Shown one piece after another: positions 5,593-12,183 of a DNA stretch of 12,183 nucleotides; within the stretch, counting starts at the first letter, position 1; the number at the start of each line of letters is the position of its first letter. This DNA is from CAIZGX01 sp044371535 (lineage in GTDB: Bacteria; Bacteroidota; Bacteroidia; Flavobacteriales_D; Sanyastnellaceae). Both the position numbers and the translations under genes were made by a program. The notes beneath the pieces are model-generated. The model was not told the DNA's origin. It was given only the letters and a program-made list of their open reading frames with translations, and searched no databases. Location: contig JBILTL010000060.1 of the NCBI GenBank assembly GCA_044371535.1, positions 1 through 12,183 of the forward strand. Reading direction: 5' to 3'.

Positions 5593-8500
5593 ATGATTCG
5601 CGAAAGGGGGCTGCCGTTTTATTTTTTAGTTGTTCTGTTGGTGTTCACCGCCTATTCAGGACAGGCGCAGTTCTATAGAGGTTCCAATGTTTCTTTCGGA
5701 AAGAGTAGGTTGCAAAATAAAACATTTGATTGGGTGTATTTCCCTGGAAGTAATTTCGAAGTTTATTTTTATGACGGTGGAAAGCTCATTGCAGAGCGCA
5801 CGTTGATATACAGCGAACAGGAATGTGCACGACTGGAGAAGTTTTACAACGTCCAGCTCGACGATAAGATTCAGATACTTGTTTTCAATAAGCAAAGTGA
5901 ATTTAGGCAAAGCAATTTAGGGCTTACAGATGACGAGACTTCGAGTATTGGCGGTGCTACGAATATCTTGGGAAATAAGATGTTTGTTTATTTCGAAGGC
6001 ACAGATGAAATGCTTCGCGAACAGATTTCAATGGGTATTTCAAGAATCATATATCTGCAATTGATGTACGGCGGAGATTGGCGAAGTGTAGTTCGTGGGA
6101 ACAACCGAATAGCCATACCAACATGGTTTTCAGAAGGAGTAATTCGATATGCTGCGCTCAAAGAACAAAGGTCCAGCGAGCGATCTGCTGAAGACTGGTA
6201 CACACAAGCACGTTACCCGAATATCCATCGTTTAACAGGTGATCAAGCGGCATTGGTGGGACAGAGTTTTTGGTCATACATTGGAAATATTTACGGTGAA
6301 AATGTTGTTCTTGGAATTCTAAATATGACTCAGTTGTTCCACGGAACTGACGGAGGTTTTCAATATGTCATAGGTCGAAACACCGAAACTGTGGTTAACG
6401 ATTTCAAGCGATATATAGAGCAAGGAAGAGATTTGAAGAAGGTGGAAGAGGAGTTGTCTTCTTTGCATATCAAACGGAAGAAGTATCAGTTGTCGAATAC
6501 TGAAGTAGTGGGTAAATTCAAATACGATTACCGTCACGTTACGCCTTCGAATGATTTTAAGAAATGGGCTTTTACTAGGCATTACAGAGGAGAGTATTGC
6601 GTTTTTGTATACGATGAAGAATTGAAATCGAGCGTAAGAATTGCTCGAGGAGATTTTAGAAGTGATCGCATTCCCGACGAGAGCACTCCGCAATTGGCGT
6701 GGCATCCGAACGGAAATCTGTTAGCTTATGTTACCGAGAAAAACGGTAGATTGTATTTGAATACGTATCAGATAGACACCAAAGAAAAATCGTCGAAGGA
6801 ACTGTTTCAAATAGAGAAAATTCTTTCCATGAAGTACAGTCCTGACGGCAAGAACATTTTGCTCAGCGGCTCTTTACAAGGCAGAACGAATATCTATCTT
6901 TTGCCTATTACAGCGAATGTTCCAAGAAAAATCACGGATGATAATTTCGATGATATTGACCCCGTTTTTTCTAGCGATGGATCTTCTTTGTTTTTTAGTT
7001 CGAATCGCGGTGGAAATTTGAGTTTGACAAACCACGACAGCATTCGTCCGAAGGAAAATATTTTTCATATCTACGAATTGAAATTGACAGATGATTATAA
7101 AAACGGAAACCTCATTCAATTAACGAACACGAGTTACTCAGATAAAATGTTGGCGCTAGCCAAGAACGATCGAATACAATTTATACGATCTAAATCGCTA
7201 TATGATGAAAGGTGTTCGGTATACAGAGACAGTGCAATTGCGAGTATAGATACAACCATTCATTACCGTTACTTTAACGTGACAGAAGTCTTGCAAAAGT
7301 CGAATAGAAATTCGCTCGGTTTTTTTATCAATAAAGATTGTAGCAGAGCCAAATGGCTGGTTGAAGAACTAGGAGTTCCATTTGCGCTTGACGAAAACTT
7401 AGTCAATGATAGCGCAATTGAAATTGACGGAGATGAGAGTAAGCCTGAGGAGAATAGTGCTCCTTATACTGAAATGACTTGGGTAGGAAAGAAGAAAGAT
7501 CCAAGTCGAATCGACACTGAGAATTTTGCCTTCCCAAGCGATAAAAAAAGGCAAAAGGAAAGTGTAGTTAAGGTTTCGGAGACGAATGCGCCTGCGAAGA
7601 TTGAGATTCCGAAATTCCGAAATTATCTAATCAACTTCGCTACGAGTTATGTCCAGTCAACTGTAGACAATCAGTTTGCTAGTTCGTTTTATCAAAATTT
7701 CACAGGCCCAACAAGTATCTCTCCTGGTTTCTCGGGGTTTTTGAAAGTAGGTATTTCAGACTTAATGGAAGATTTTAAAATGACAGCGGGCGTTCGACTT
7801 GCAGCTGATTTCAATAACAGTGATTTCGGGTTGTCGTTTGAGAATTTGAGGTATCGATGGGACACCAAACTTTCGCTTCAAAGACAGGGACAAGAAATTA
7901 CCCAGCAATATGCTACCATTCGCGTTCAGACATACAATCTCACGCATGAATGGAAATATCCCTTTACAGAGACCAGCGCAATAAAGCTAACTGCGATAGG
8001 TCGCAACGATCGAATGGTGGTATTGTCGAGCGACCCCTACACCGCTTCATACAAGAATCAGAACGAATGGAATGTAGGAGGGAAGGTTGAGTACATCTTC
8101 GACAACACTTATTTGAAAGGTTTGAACTACAGAACGGGTACGCGATTTAAAGCATGGGGAGAACATTTTAGACAGCCCGACAAAATCAAAGAACAGAATT
8201 CAATTTACGTCATGGGTTTCGATTTTCGTCACTACTTACCCATTCATCGCGATTTGACATTTGCATTTCGTTTGTGCGGAAGCAGTTCGTTCGGCGATTA
8301 CAAGGTGGTGAATTATTTAGGAGGGGTAGACAATTGGCTTGGACAGAAAGTAGATAATTCAGTGTTGGTTTCGAATACGCAAGGGTACACGTTTCAAGCC
8401 TTTGCCGGACCGTTGCGAGGATTTTACGTGAATGCTAGAAATGGAAATAATTTCCTTTTGAGTAATTCAGAATTGCGATTGCCGCTATTCAGATATTTGA

Positions 8501-8805
8501 GCAACCGCTCCATAAAATCAGACTTCGCAGATAATTTTCAAGTAATCGGATTCTTTGACATTGGAAGCGCATGGACGGGAAAGAGTCCTTACGACGATGC
8601 GAATGATTTCAATACCATTACGGTTACGCAAACGCCTGTAACTGTTCAATTAAGAAGTAACAAAGAGCCGATCATATATGGTTATGGATTCGGATTGCGA
8701 TCTAAAGTTTTAGGCTATCACATGCGCGCCGATTGGGCGTGGGGTGTAGACGACAAGACGGTTATGCCTCGCGTATTCTACTTGTCTTTGAATCTCGATT
8801 TCTAA
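5593..8805 (+). CDS. Three-part envelope protein: degenerate gluzincin domain, WD40-like propeller, Omp85-like barrel
   Basis: This is a 1070-residue exported protein. The ATG at 5593 is chosen because it starts a clear signal peptide: MIRER, a hydrophobic core, and SGQA cleaved before Gln26. A TTG at 5545 is in frame but overlaps the neighbour's start. Residues 27-300 resemble gluzincin-type peptidases, but the HExxH site reads EQISM (143-147), while PTWFSEG keeps Glu181; it is probably inactive. Residues 330-560 carry PD40/TolB-like repeats (AWHPNGN 369-375, YSPDGK 415-420, FSSDG 459-463 with SSNRGG). A charged linker follows. Residues 676-1070 look like a barrel of Omp85 size, with LRGF (941-944) matching the loop-6 motif, then NSELRLPLF, a penultimate GFGLR strand and a C-terminal Phe. 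This suggests outer-membrane insertion or surface display with a periplasmic propeller. Substrate and partners are unknown. Confidence 0.82.
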   Translation: MIRERGLPFYFLVVLLVFTAYSGQAQFYRGSNVSFGKSRLQNKTFDWVYFPGSNFEVYFYDGGKLIAERTLIYSEQECARLEKFYNVQLDDKIQILVFNKQSEFRQSNLGLTDDETSSIGGATNILGNKMFVYFEGTDEMLREQISMGISRIIYLQLMYGGDWRSVVRGNNRIAIPTWFSEGVIRYAALKEQRSSERSAEDWYTQARYPNIHRLTGDQAALVGQSFWSYIGNIYGENVVLGILNMTQLFHGTDGGFQYVIGRNTETVVNDFKRYIEQGRDLKKVEEELSSLHIKRKKYQLSNTEVVGKFKYDYRHVTPSNDFKKWAFTRHYRGEYCVFVYDEELKSSVRIARGDFRSDRIPDESTPQLAWHPNGNLLAYVTEKNGRLYLNTYQIDTKEKSSKELFQIEKILSMKYSPDGKNILLSGSLQGRTNIYLLPITANVPRKITDDNFDDIDPVFSSDGSSLFFSSNRGGNLSLTNHDSIRPKENIFHIYELKLTDDYKNGNLIQLTNTSYSDKMLALAKNDRIQFIRSKSLYDERCSVYRDSAIASIDTTIHYRYFNVTEVLQKSNRNSLGFFINKDCSRAKWLVEELGVPFALDENLVNDSAIEIDGDESKPEENSAPYTEMTWVGKKKDPSRIDTENFAFPSDKKRQKESVVKVSETNAPAKIEIPKFRNYLINFATSYVQSTVDNQFASSFYQNFTGPTSISPGFSGFLKVGISDLMEDFKMTAGVRLAADFNNSDFGLSFENLRYRWDTKLSLQRQGQEITQQYATIRVQTYNLTHEWKYPFTETSAIKLTAIGRNDRMVVLSSDPYTASYKNQNEWNVGGKVEYIFDNTYLKGLNYRTGTRFKAWGEHFRQPDKIKEQNSIYVMGFDFRHYLPIHRDLTFAFRLCGSSSFGDYKVVNYLGGVDNWLGQKVDNSVLVSNTQGYTFQAFAGPLRGFYVNARNGNNFLLSNSELRLPLFRYLSNRSIKSDFADNFQVIGFFDIGSAWTGKSPYDDANDFNTITVTQTPVTVQLRSNKEPIIYGYGFGLRSKVLGYHMRADWAWGVDDKTVMPRVFYLSLNLDF

Positions 8806-9831
8806 TTACTTCAAGTTCCAAACGGTGTAGGCCAACGTGTGTCCAACCGCTTTCAAAGTAGGTTTGCTAATCACGCTCATGTTGTCTGCGTGTGTGTGGT
8901 GTGAGCCTCCAAATTCGAATTGCGTACCCATGTAATTCGGACGCATATCTACAATGTCCAAAGCAGGAACATTCGCCTGAATCATGAAAACATGATCGTC
9001 AATAATTCCAGCTGTTTCTTCATTTTGAAAATACTCTCCGTAACCCAATTTTGCTGCATTGCCCCAAATACGATTCACGGCATTTCCAGCCGACTGCATC
9101 GAATATTCTTCTTTATTAAAGCGCGCACCTTCAGCACCCACCATGTCTAAAAGAACTGCATAGCGCATGGTGCGTTGTGGCTTTTGATTCGCCCAAAGCT
9201 GAGAACCTAAACACCAAGTAAGCGCATCGTTTTCACCATTCGGTGCCCATTCAGGTTTACCTCCGTCTTCGCTGTCGAAGAGAATGAAATCAATTCCGAC
9301 ATCTGCTGGTAAATCTTTTGAAATTCGCGCCAATTCCAACAACACTCCAACACCACTTGCACCGTCGTTTGCGCCATCGATTGGTTGTTTGTGCTTGCTC
9401 GGATCAGGATCTTTATCGCCATAAGGTCTGCTGTCCCAATGAGCAGCCAATACAATGCGTTTCGTTGCACCTGAATGCACAGAAGCAATGATGTTGCGAA
9501 CAGGAGTATTTCCACCTTCCCAATTCGGCATAGTTCCTACTTGTTCTTTAACGGTGCAATTGTAACTCTTGAATTTTTGAATGAGCCAATTTCCGCAGGC
9601 TAGGTGATTTGCATTTCCTGGAACACGCGGACCAAAATCGACTTGCTTTTGAATGAAGGCATAACAGCTGTCTGTCATGAAATCTGCTGGCTCCAGAACA
9701 ACTCCACTTTCTGTTGTGTTGTTTTCAGCACTCTTCGCTCGTCTAAAATAGGGTTCAAACGTCTTGAAAAGAAATCCTCCCACAACTAATACAACAAGCA
9801 CAATAGCAATTATCTTTTTATTATTTTTCAT
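8806..9831 (-). CDS. Membrane-anchored M28-family enzyme, likely glutaminyl-peptide cyclotransferase
   Basis: This 341-residue protein has one N-terminal membrane segment (residues 7-22, no lipobox), so the catalytic domain should face the periplasm. M28-fold motifs appear in order: AAHWDSRPYG (His131, Asp133), DGANDGASG (Asp156), FDSEDGG (Glu188, Asp189), LLDMVGA, GIIDDHVFM and HHTHADN. The segments YFQNEETAGIIDDHVF and HHTHADN closely resemble animal-type glutaminyl cyclases, which convert N-terminal Gln to pyroglutamate with a single zinc, so I prefer cyclase over aminopeptidase. Bacteroidota need such an enzyme because many of their signal-peptidase products begin with Gln. The start overlaps the cysS stop by 11 bases, so it is probably translated from the cysS transcript. 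The stop abuts that of the convergent envelope gene. A generic M28 aminopeptidase is the alternative. Confidence 0.85.
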   Translation of the reverse strand: MKNNKKIIAIVLVVLVVGGFLFKTFEPYFRRAKSAENNTTESGVVLEPADFMTDSCYAFIQKQVDFGPRVPGNANHLACGNWLIQKFKSYNCTVKEQVGTMPNWEGGNTPVRNIIASVHSGATKRIVLAAHWDSRPYGDKDPDPSKHKQPIDGANDGASGVGVLLELARISKDLPADVGIDFILFDSEDGGKPEWAPNGENDALTWCLGSQLWANQKPQRTMRYAVLLDMVGAEGARFNKEEYSMQSAGNAVNRIWGNAAKLGYGEYFQNEETAGIIDDHVFMIQANVPALDIVDMRPNYMGTQFEFGGSHHTHADNMSVISKPTLKAVGHTLAYTVWNLK

Positions 9832-11287
9832 GAGTCCAGGTTGTTCCTTCTTTTGAATCTTGAAGTTGAATGTTTATAGCTTTTAATTCATCGCGAATTA
9901 AATCCGATGTTGCGAAATCTTTCTTTCCTTTTGCTTCAGCGCGCAAGCGAATAATTACTTGCATAAGGTCATTCGAGATGTCATTCGAAGCACTGCTAAC
10001 TTCAGCCTGAAGGCCAAGCACTTCAAACACGAATCCTTTTACCAACTTTTGCAAGCGGTCAATATCTGTTTGCGAAAGTTGAATTTTATTATCTAAGCAC
10101 GAGTTAATCACCTTTACCGCTTCGAACAAATGCGAAATAAGAATAGGTGTATTGAAGTCATCGCTCATGGCTTCGTAGCAATTCTTTTCCAGCGCGGCAA
10201 TATCATAGTTACTCGTATCGCTTGCAGTTAACGTATCTACTTTTTCAACGGCGATCATTAATCTTTCAAATCCTTTTTCTGCCGCCTTCAATGCCTCATT
10301 GCTGAAATCTAATGTGCTTCTGTAATGTGCTTGCTGCATGAAGAAGCGCACCACCATAGGAGAAAATCCTTTTTCTAAAAGCGTATGCGTTCCAGAAAAT
10401 AATTCATGTGGAAGGAAGGAATTGCCCAACGACTTCGACATCTTTTGTCCGTTTACGGTAAGCATGTTTGCATGCATCCAATAGCGAACCGGAGCCTTTC
10501 CGCAGCACGCAGAATTTTGTGCAACTTCCGATTCATGATGCGGGAATTTCAAATCCATTCCACCACCGTGAATGTCGAATTCTTCGCCCAAATATTTCGT
10601 GCTCATAGCAGAACACTCCAAGTGCCATCCCGGAAATCCTTCACCCCAAGGTGAAGACCAACGCATGATGTGTTCGGGTGATGCTGCTTTCCACAACGCG
10701 AAATCGGCGAAGAAACGCTTCTCTTCTTGTCCGTCTAATTCACGCGTGTTTTCAAGCAATTCGTCAACGTTCCTTCCGCTTAATTCACCGTAAGGAAAAA
10801 CGTCTTTGTATTTTTTTACATCGAAATAAACACTACCATTTACTTCGTAAGCATATCCATTTTTAATAATCTCTTCAATCATGGCAATTTGCTCCATGAT
10901 GTGCCCGGTAGCGCTTGGTTCAATGCTCGGCGGATGGTTGTTGAACGCACGCATCATGTCGTGGAAATACGTGGTGTATTTCTGCACAATTTCCATGGGT
11001 TCAACTTGTTCCAATTTCGCTTGCGCACCAATGCGATCAACACCTTCGTCGAACTCCGTTGTAATGTGTCCAACGTCGGTTATGTTGCGCACATAACGCA
11101 CTTTGTATCCAAGAAAAGAGAGGTAGCGATAAACGGTGTCGAAAGTCACGAACGTTCTACAATTTCCCAAGTGTGCAAAATTGTAAACTGTAGGACCGCA
11201 CACATACATTCCAACGAATTGTTTGTGAAGGGGAGTGAACTTTTCTTTCGTTCGCGTAAGACTATTGTAAATGAACAAATCAACCAT
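9821..11287 (-). CDS. cysS: Cysteinyl-tRNA synthetase
   Basis: This 488-residue class I synthetase charges tRNA-Cys with cysteine in the cytoplasm. The N-terminus (LFIYNSLTRTKEKFTPL) is family-typical and sets the start at the ATG at 11287 rather than the TTG seven codons upstream. Zinc ligand Cys30 lies in YVCGPTVYN. The HIGH-type motif is HLGN (39-42). Further zinc ligands lie in WHLECSAMS and FPHHESE, and the KMSKS loop is at 282-286. The C-terminal helical region ends with the conserved KGKKDFATSDLIRDEL segment. It is complete and of normal length. Upstream is a terminator and a poor -7 match (TTTATTTG, minus strand), so cysS may have its own weak promoter or depend on read-through. It overlaps the cyclase-like gene at its 3' end. 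Confidence 0.98.
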   Translation of the reverse strand: MVDLFIYNSLTRTKEKFTPLHKQFVGMYVCGPTVYNFAHLGNCRTFVTFDTVYRYLSFLGYKVRYVRNITDVGHITTEFDEGVDRIGAQAKLEQVEPMEIVQKYTTYFHDMMRAFNNHPPSIEPSATGHIMEQIAMIEEIIKNGYAYEVNGSVYFDVKKYKDVFPYGELSGRNVDELLENTRELDGQEEKRFFADFALWKAASPEHIMRWSSPWGEGFPGWHLECSAMSTKYLGEEFDIHGGGMDLKFPHHESEVAQNSACCGKAPVRYWMHANMLTVNGQKMSKSLGNSFLPHELFSGTHTLLEKGFSPMVVRFFMQQAHYRSTLDFSNEALKAAEKGFERLMIAVEKVDTLTASDTSNYDIAALEKNCYEAMSDDFNTPILISHLFEAVKVINSCLDNKIQLSQTDIDRLQKLVKGFVFEVLGLQAEVSSASNDISNDLMQVIIRLRAEAKGKKDFATSDLIRDELKAINIQLQDSKEGTTWTHEK

Positions 11288-11310
11288 ACTGCAAAGAAAC
11301 GAAGACAAAT

Positions 11311-11340
11311 AAAAAAAGCCTCATTCAATGAGGCTTTTTA
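11311..11340 (-). terminator. Rho-independent terminator after the threonine dehydrogenase gene
   Basis: A 12-bp stem (11313-11324 with 11328-11339; core GCCTCAT/ATGAGGC) has a three-base loop. On the minus strand it is followed by a run of seven T. It lies 19 bases beyond the dehydrogenase stop and 23 bases before the cysS ATG. It is A/T-flanked on both sides and could work in either direction, but only minus-strand genes flank it. Confidence 0.88.
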
Positions 11341-11358
11341 TGAGGCTATTGCGTACAG

Positions 11359-12183
11359 TTAAGAAACTTTTTTCGCTATTTCTTCCAACATGGTTGAAAC
11401 CAAGCGTGGCATTGGATATTCAATCTCCCAACCCCAGTCGTTCTTCGCTGAAGAATCGTCAATACTGTTCGGCCATGAATCGGCCAATCCTTGACGGAAG
11501 TCCGGTGCATAGCTAATTTCAAATCCAGGTAAGTGCTTTGCAATTTCTTCAGCAAGTTGCTTTGGTGTAAAGCTTACTCCTGCAAGGTTATAAGAGCTGC
11601 GAATTTTAATCTTTTCAGCATCTGATTCCATCAACTGAATGGTTGCGCGAATAGCGTCTTCCATCATCATCATTGGTAGCTCAGTATTTTCCGAAAGGAA
11701 CGAAGTGTATTTGTTTTCCTTCAATGCAGAATAGAAAATATCTACTGCGTAGTCTGTGGTTCCTCCGCCAGGAGCAGAGCGGTGTCCAATCAAACCAGGG
11801 TAACGCAAACTTCTAACATCTACGCCGTACTTCATGAAATAATATTCGCACCATCTCTCACCCGCCAACTTCGAAATTCCGTAAACCGAAGTTGGTTCCA
11901 TTATAGTGGTTTGTGCGGTCTGATCGGCTGGAGTAGTTGGTCCGAATGCCGCAATGGAACTTGGCCAGAATAAACGGAACTTAAATTCTTTCGCTAGTTC
12001 AAGAATATTCAAAAGCCCTTCCATATTTAGCTTCCAAGCATACATCGGATTCTTTTCTCCGGTTGCGCTTAACAGAGCAGCTAACTGATAAACTTCTGTA
12101 ACGGCATGGTCTTGCACGCAAGCGCGCAAAGCGTCGGCATCTAATACGTTCAATTGAACATAAGGTCCCTCTTCCGTAGAAAC
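11359..12183 (-). CDS. tdh: L-threonine 3-dehydrogenase, short-chain (SDR/epimerase) type, N-terminus outside window
   Basis: This NAD-dependent enzyme oxidises L-threonine to 2-amino-3-ketobutyrate. The 274 visible residues run open to the right edge; about 40 N-terminal residues, with the GxxGxxG nucleotide motif, are missing. The segments VYQLAALLSATGEKNP, LFWPSSIAAFGPTTP, the catalytic VYGISKLAGERWCEYY (YxxxK) and RYPGLI with PGGGTTDYAVDIFY closely match SDR-type threonine dehydrogenases known from Flavobacterium and Cytophaga. So do IRSSYNLAG and DFRQGLADSWPNSIDDS. That set distinguishes it from sugar epimerases of the same superfamily. An internal TTG at 12153 is not the start, because the homologous sequence continues upstream. 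A strong terminator follows, so transcription probably ends before cysS. Confidence 0.93.
   Translation of the reverse strand, partial: VSTEEGPYVQLNVLDADALRACVQDHAVTEVYQLAALLSATGEKNPMYAWKLNMEGLLNILELAKEFKFRLFWPSSIAAFGPTTPADQTAQTTIMEPTSVYGISKLAGERWCEYYFMKYGVDVRSLRYPGLIGHRSAPGGGTTDYAVDIFYSALKENKYTSFLSENTELPMMMMEDAIRATIQLMESDAEKIKIRSSYNLAGVSFTPKQLAEEIAKHLPGFEISYAPDFRQGLADSWPNSIDDSSAKNDWGWEIEYPMPRLVSTMLEEIAKKVS

Noticed and set aside
11288..11308. TTG start at 11308 for cysS
   Set aside because: The extra residues are not part of the CysRS fold; the ATG at 11287 gives the family-typical N-terminus.
10406..11362. Plus-strand open frames opposite cysS
   Set aside because: They are shadows of a well-supported conserved gene on the other strand, with no recognisable domains of their own.
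12151..12153. Start of the threonine dehydrogenase at the internal TTG (12153)
   Set aside because: The homologous sequence continues in frame to the window edge, and the nucleotide-binding motif would be missing.

Overview
The window reads as chromosomal housekeeping DNA from a member of the Bacteroidota, probably the Flavobacteriales. The evidence is the TTG-N18-TAnnTTTG promoter in front of the tRNA gene, a tRNA without an encoded CCA end, the arsR-DUF6428-acr3-arsC gene order, a short-chain-type threonine dehydrogenase, a signal peptide cut in front of Gln, and ATG starts with little or no Shine-Dalgarno sequence. I cannot place it to genus. There are no transposases, phage genes or CRISPR arrays.

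Layout. Bases 1-1009 (+) hold the C-terminal part of the site-2 protease RseP. A tRNA-Leu(CAA) follows (1050-1131), with its own promoter, a small leader hairpin and a strong UUCG-loop terminator. A stretch of about 290 bases without a gene comes next. It is filled by a 24-bp tandem repeat of ten full copies (1178-1417), then an ArsR-type operator candidate. A four-gene arsenic resistance operon occupies 1455-3716 (+): the repressor ArsR, a cysteine-bearing DUF6428 protein, the Acr3 arsenite exporter and a thioredoxin-coupled ArsC arsenate reductase. A tight pair of conserved proteins follows, DUF1003 and DUF1801 (3756-4906, +). A metallo-beta-lactamase-fold hydrolase lies on the minus strand (4907-5545). 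Divergent from it is a 1070-residue envelope protein (5593-8805, +) that joins a degenerate peptidase domain, a WD40-like propeller and an Omp85-like outer-membrane barrel. The rest is on the minus strand: a membrane-anchored M28/glutaminyl-cyclase-type enzyme (8806-9831) overlapping cysS (9821-11287), a terminator, and a partial threonine 3-dehydrogenase that runs off the right edge.

How the parts fit. The ars operon is a complete detoxification path: ArsC reduces arsenate to arsenite, Acr3 exports it, and ArsR releases the promoter on binding arsenite. The envelope protein and the glutaminyl-cyclase-like enzyme are neighbours. The predicted mature N-terminus of the envelope protein is Gln, the substrate class of such cyclases in Bacteroidota.

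The most unusual signals are the 24-bp repeat just upstream of the ars promoter, its near-identity to the metal-binding codons inside arsR, and the three-part envelope protein. I did not find convincing evidence for a wholly new system.
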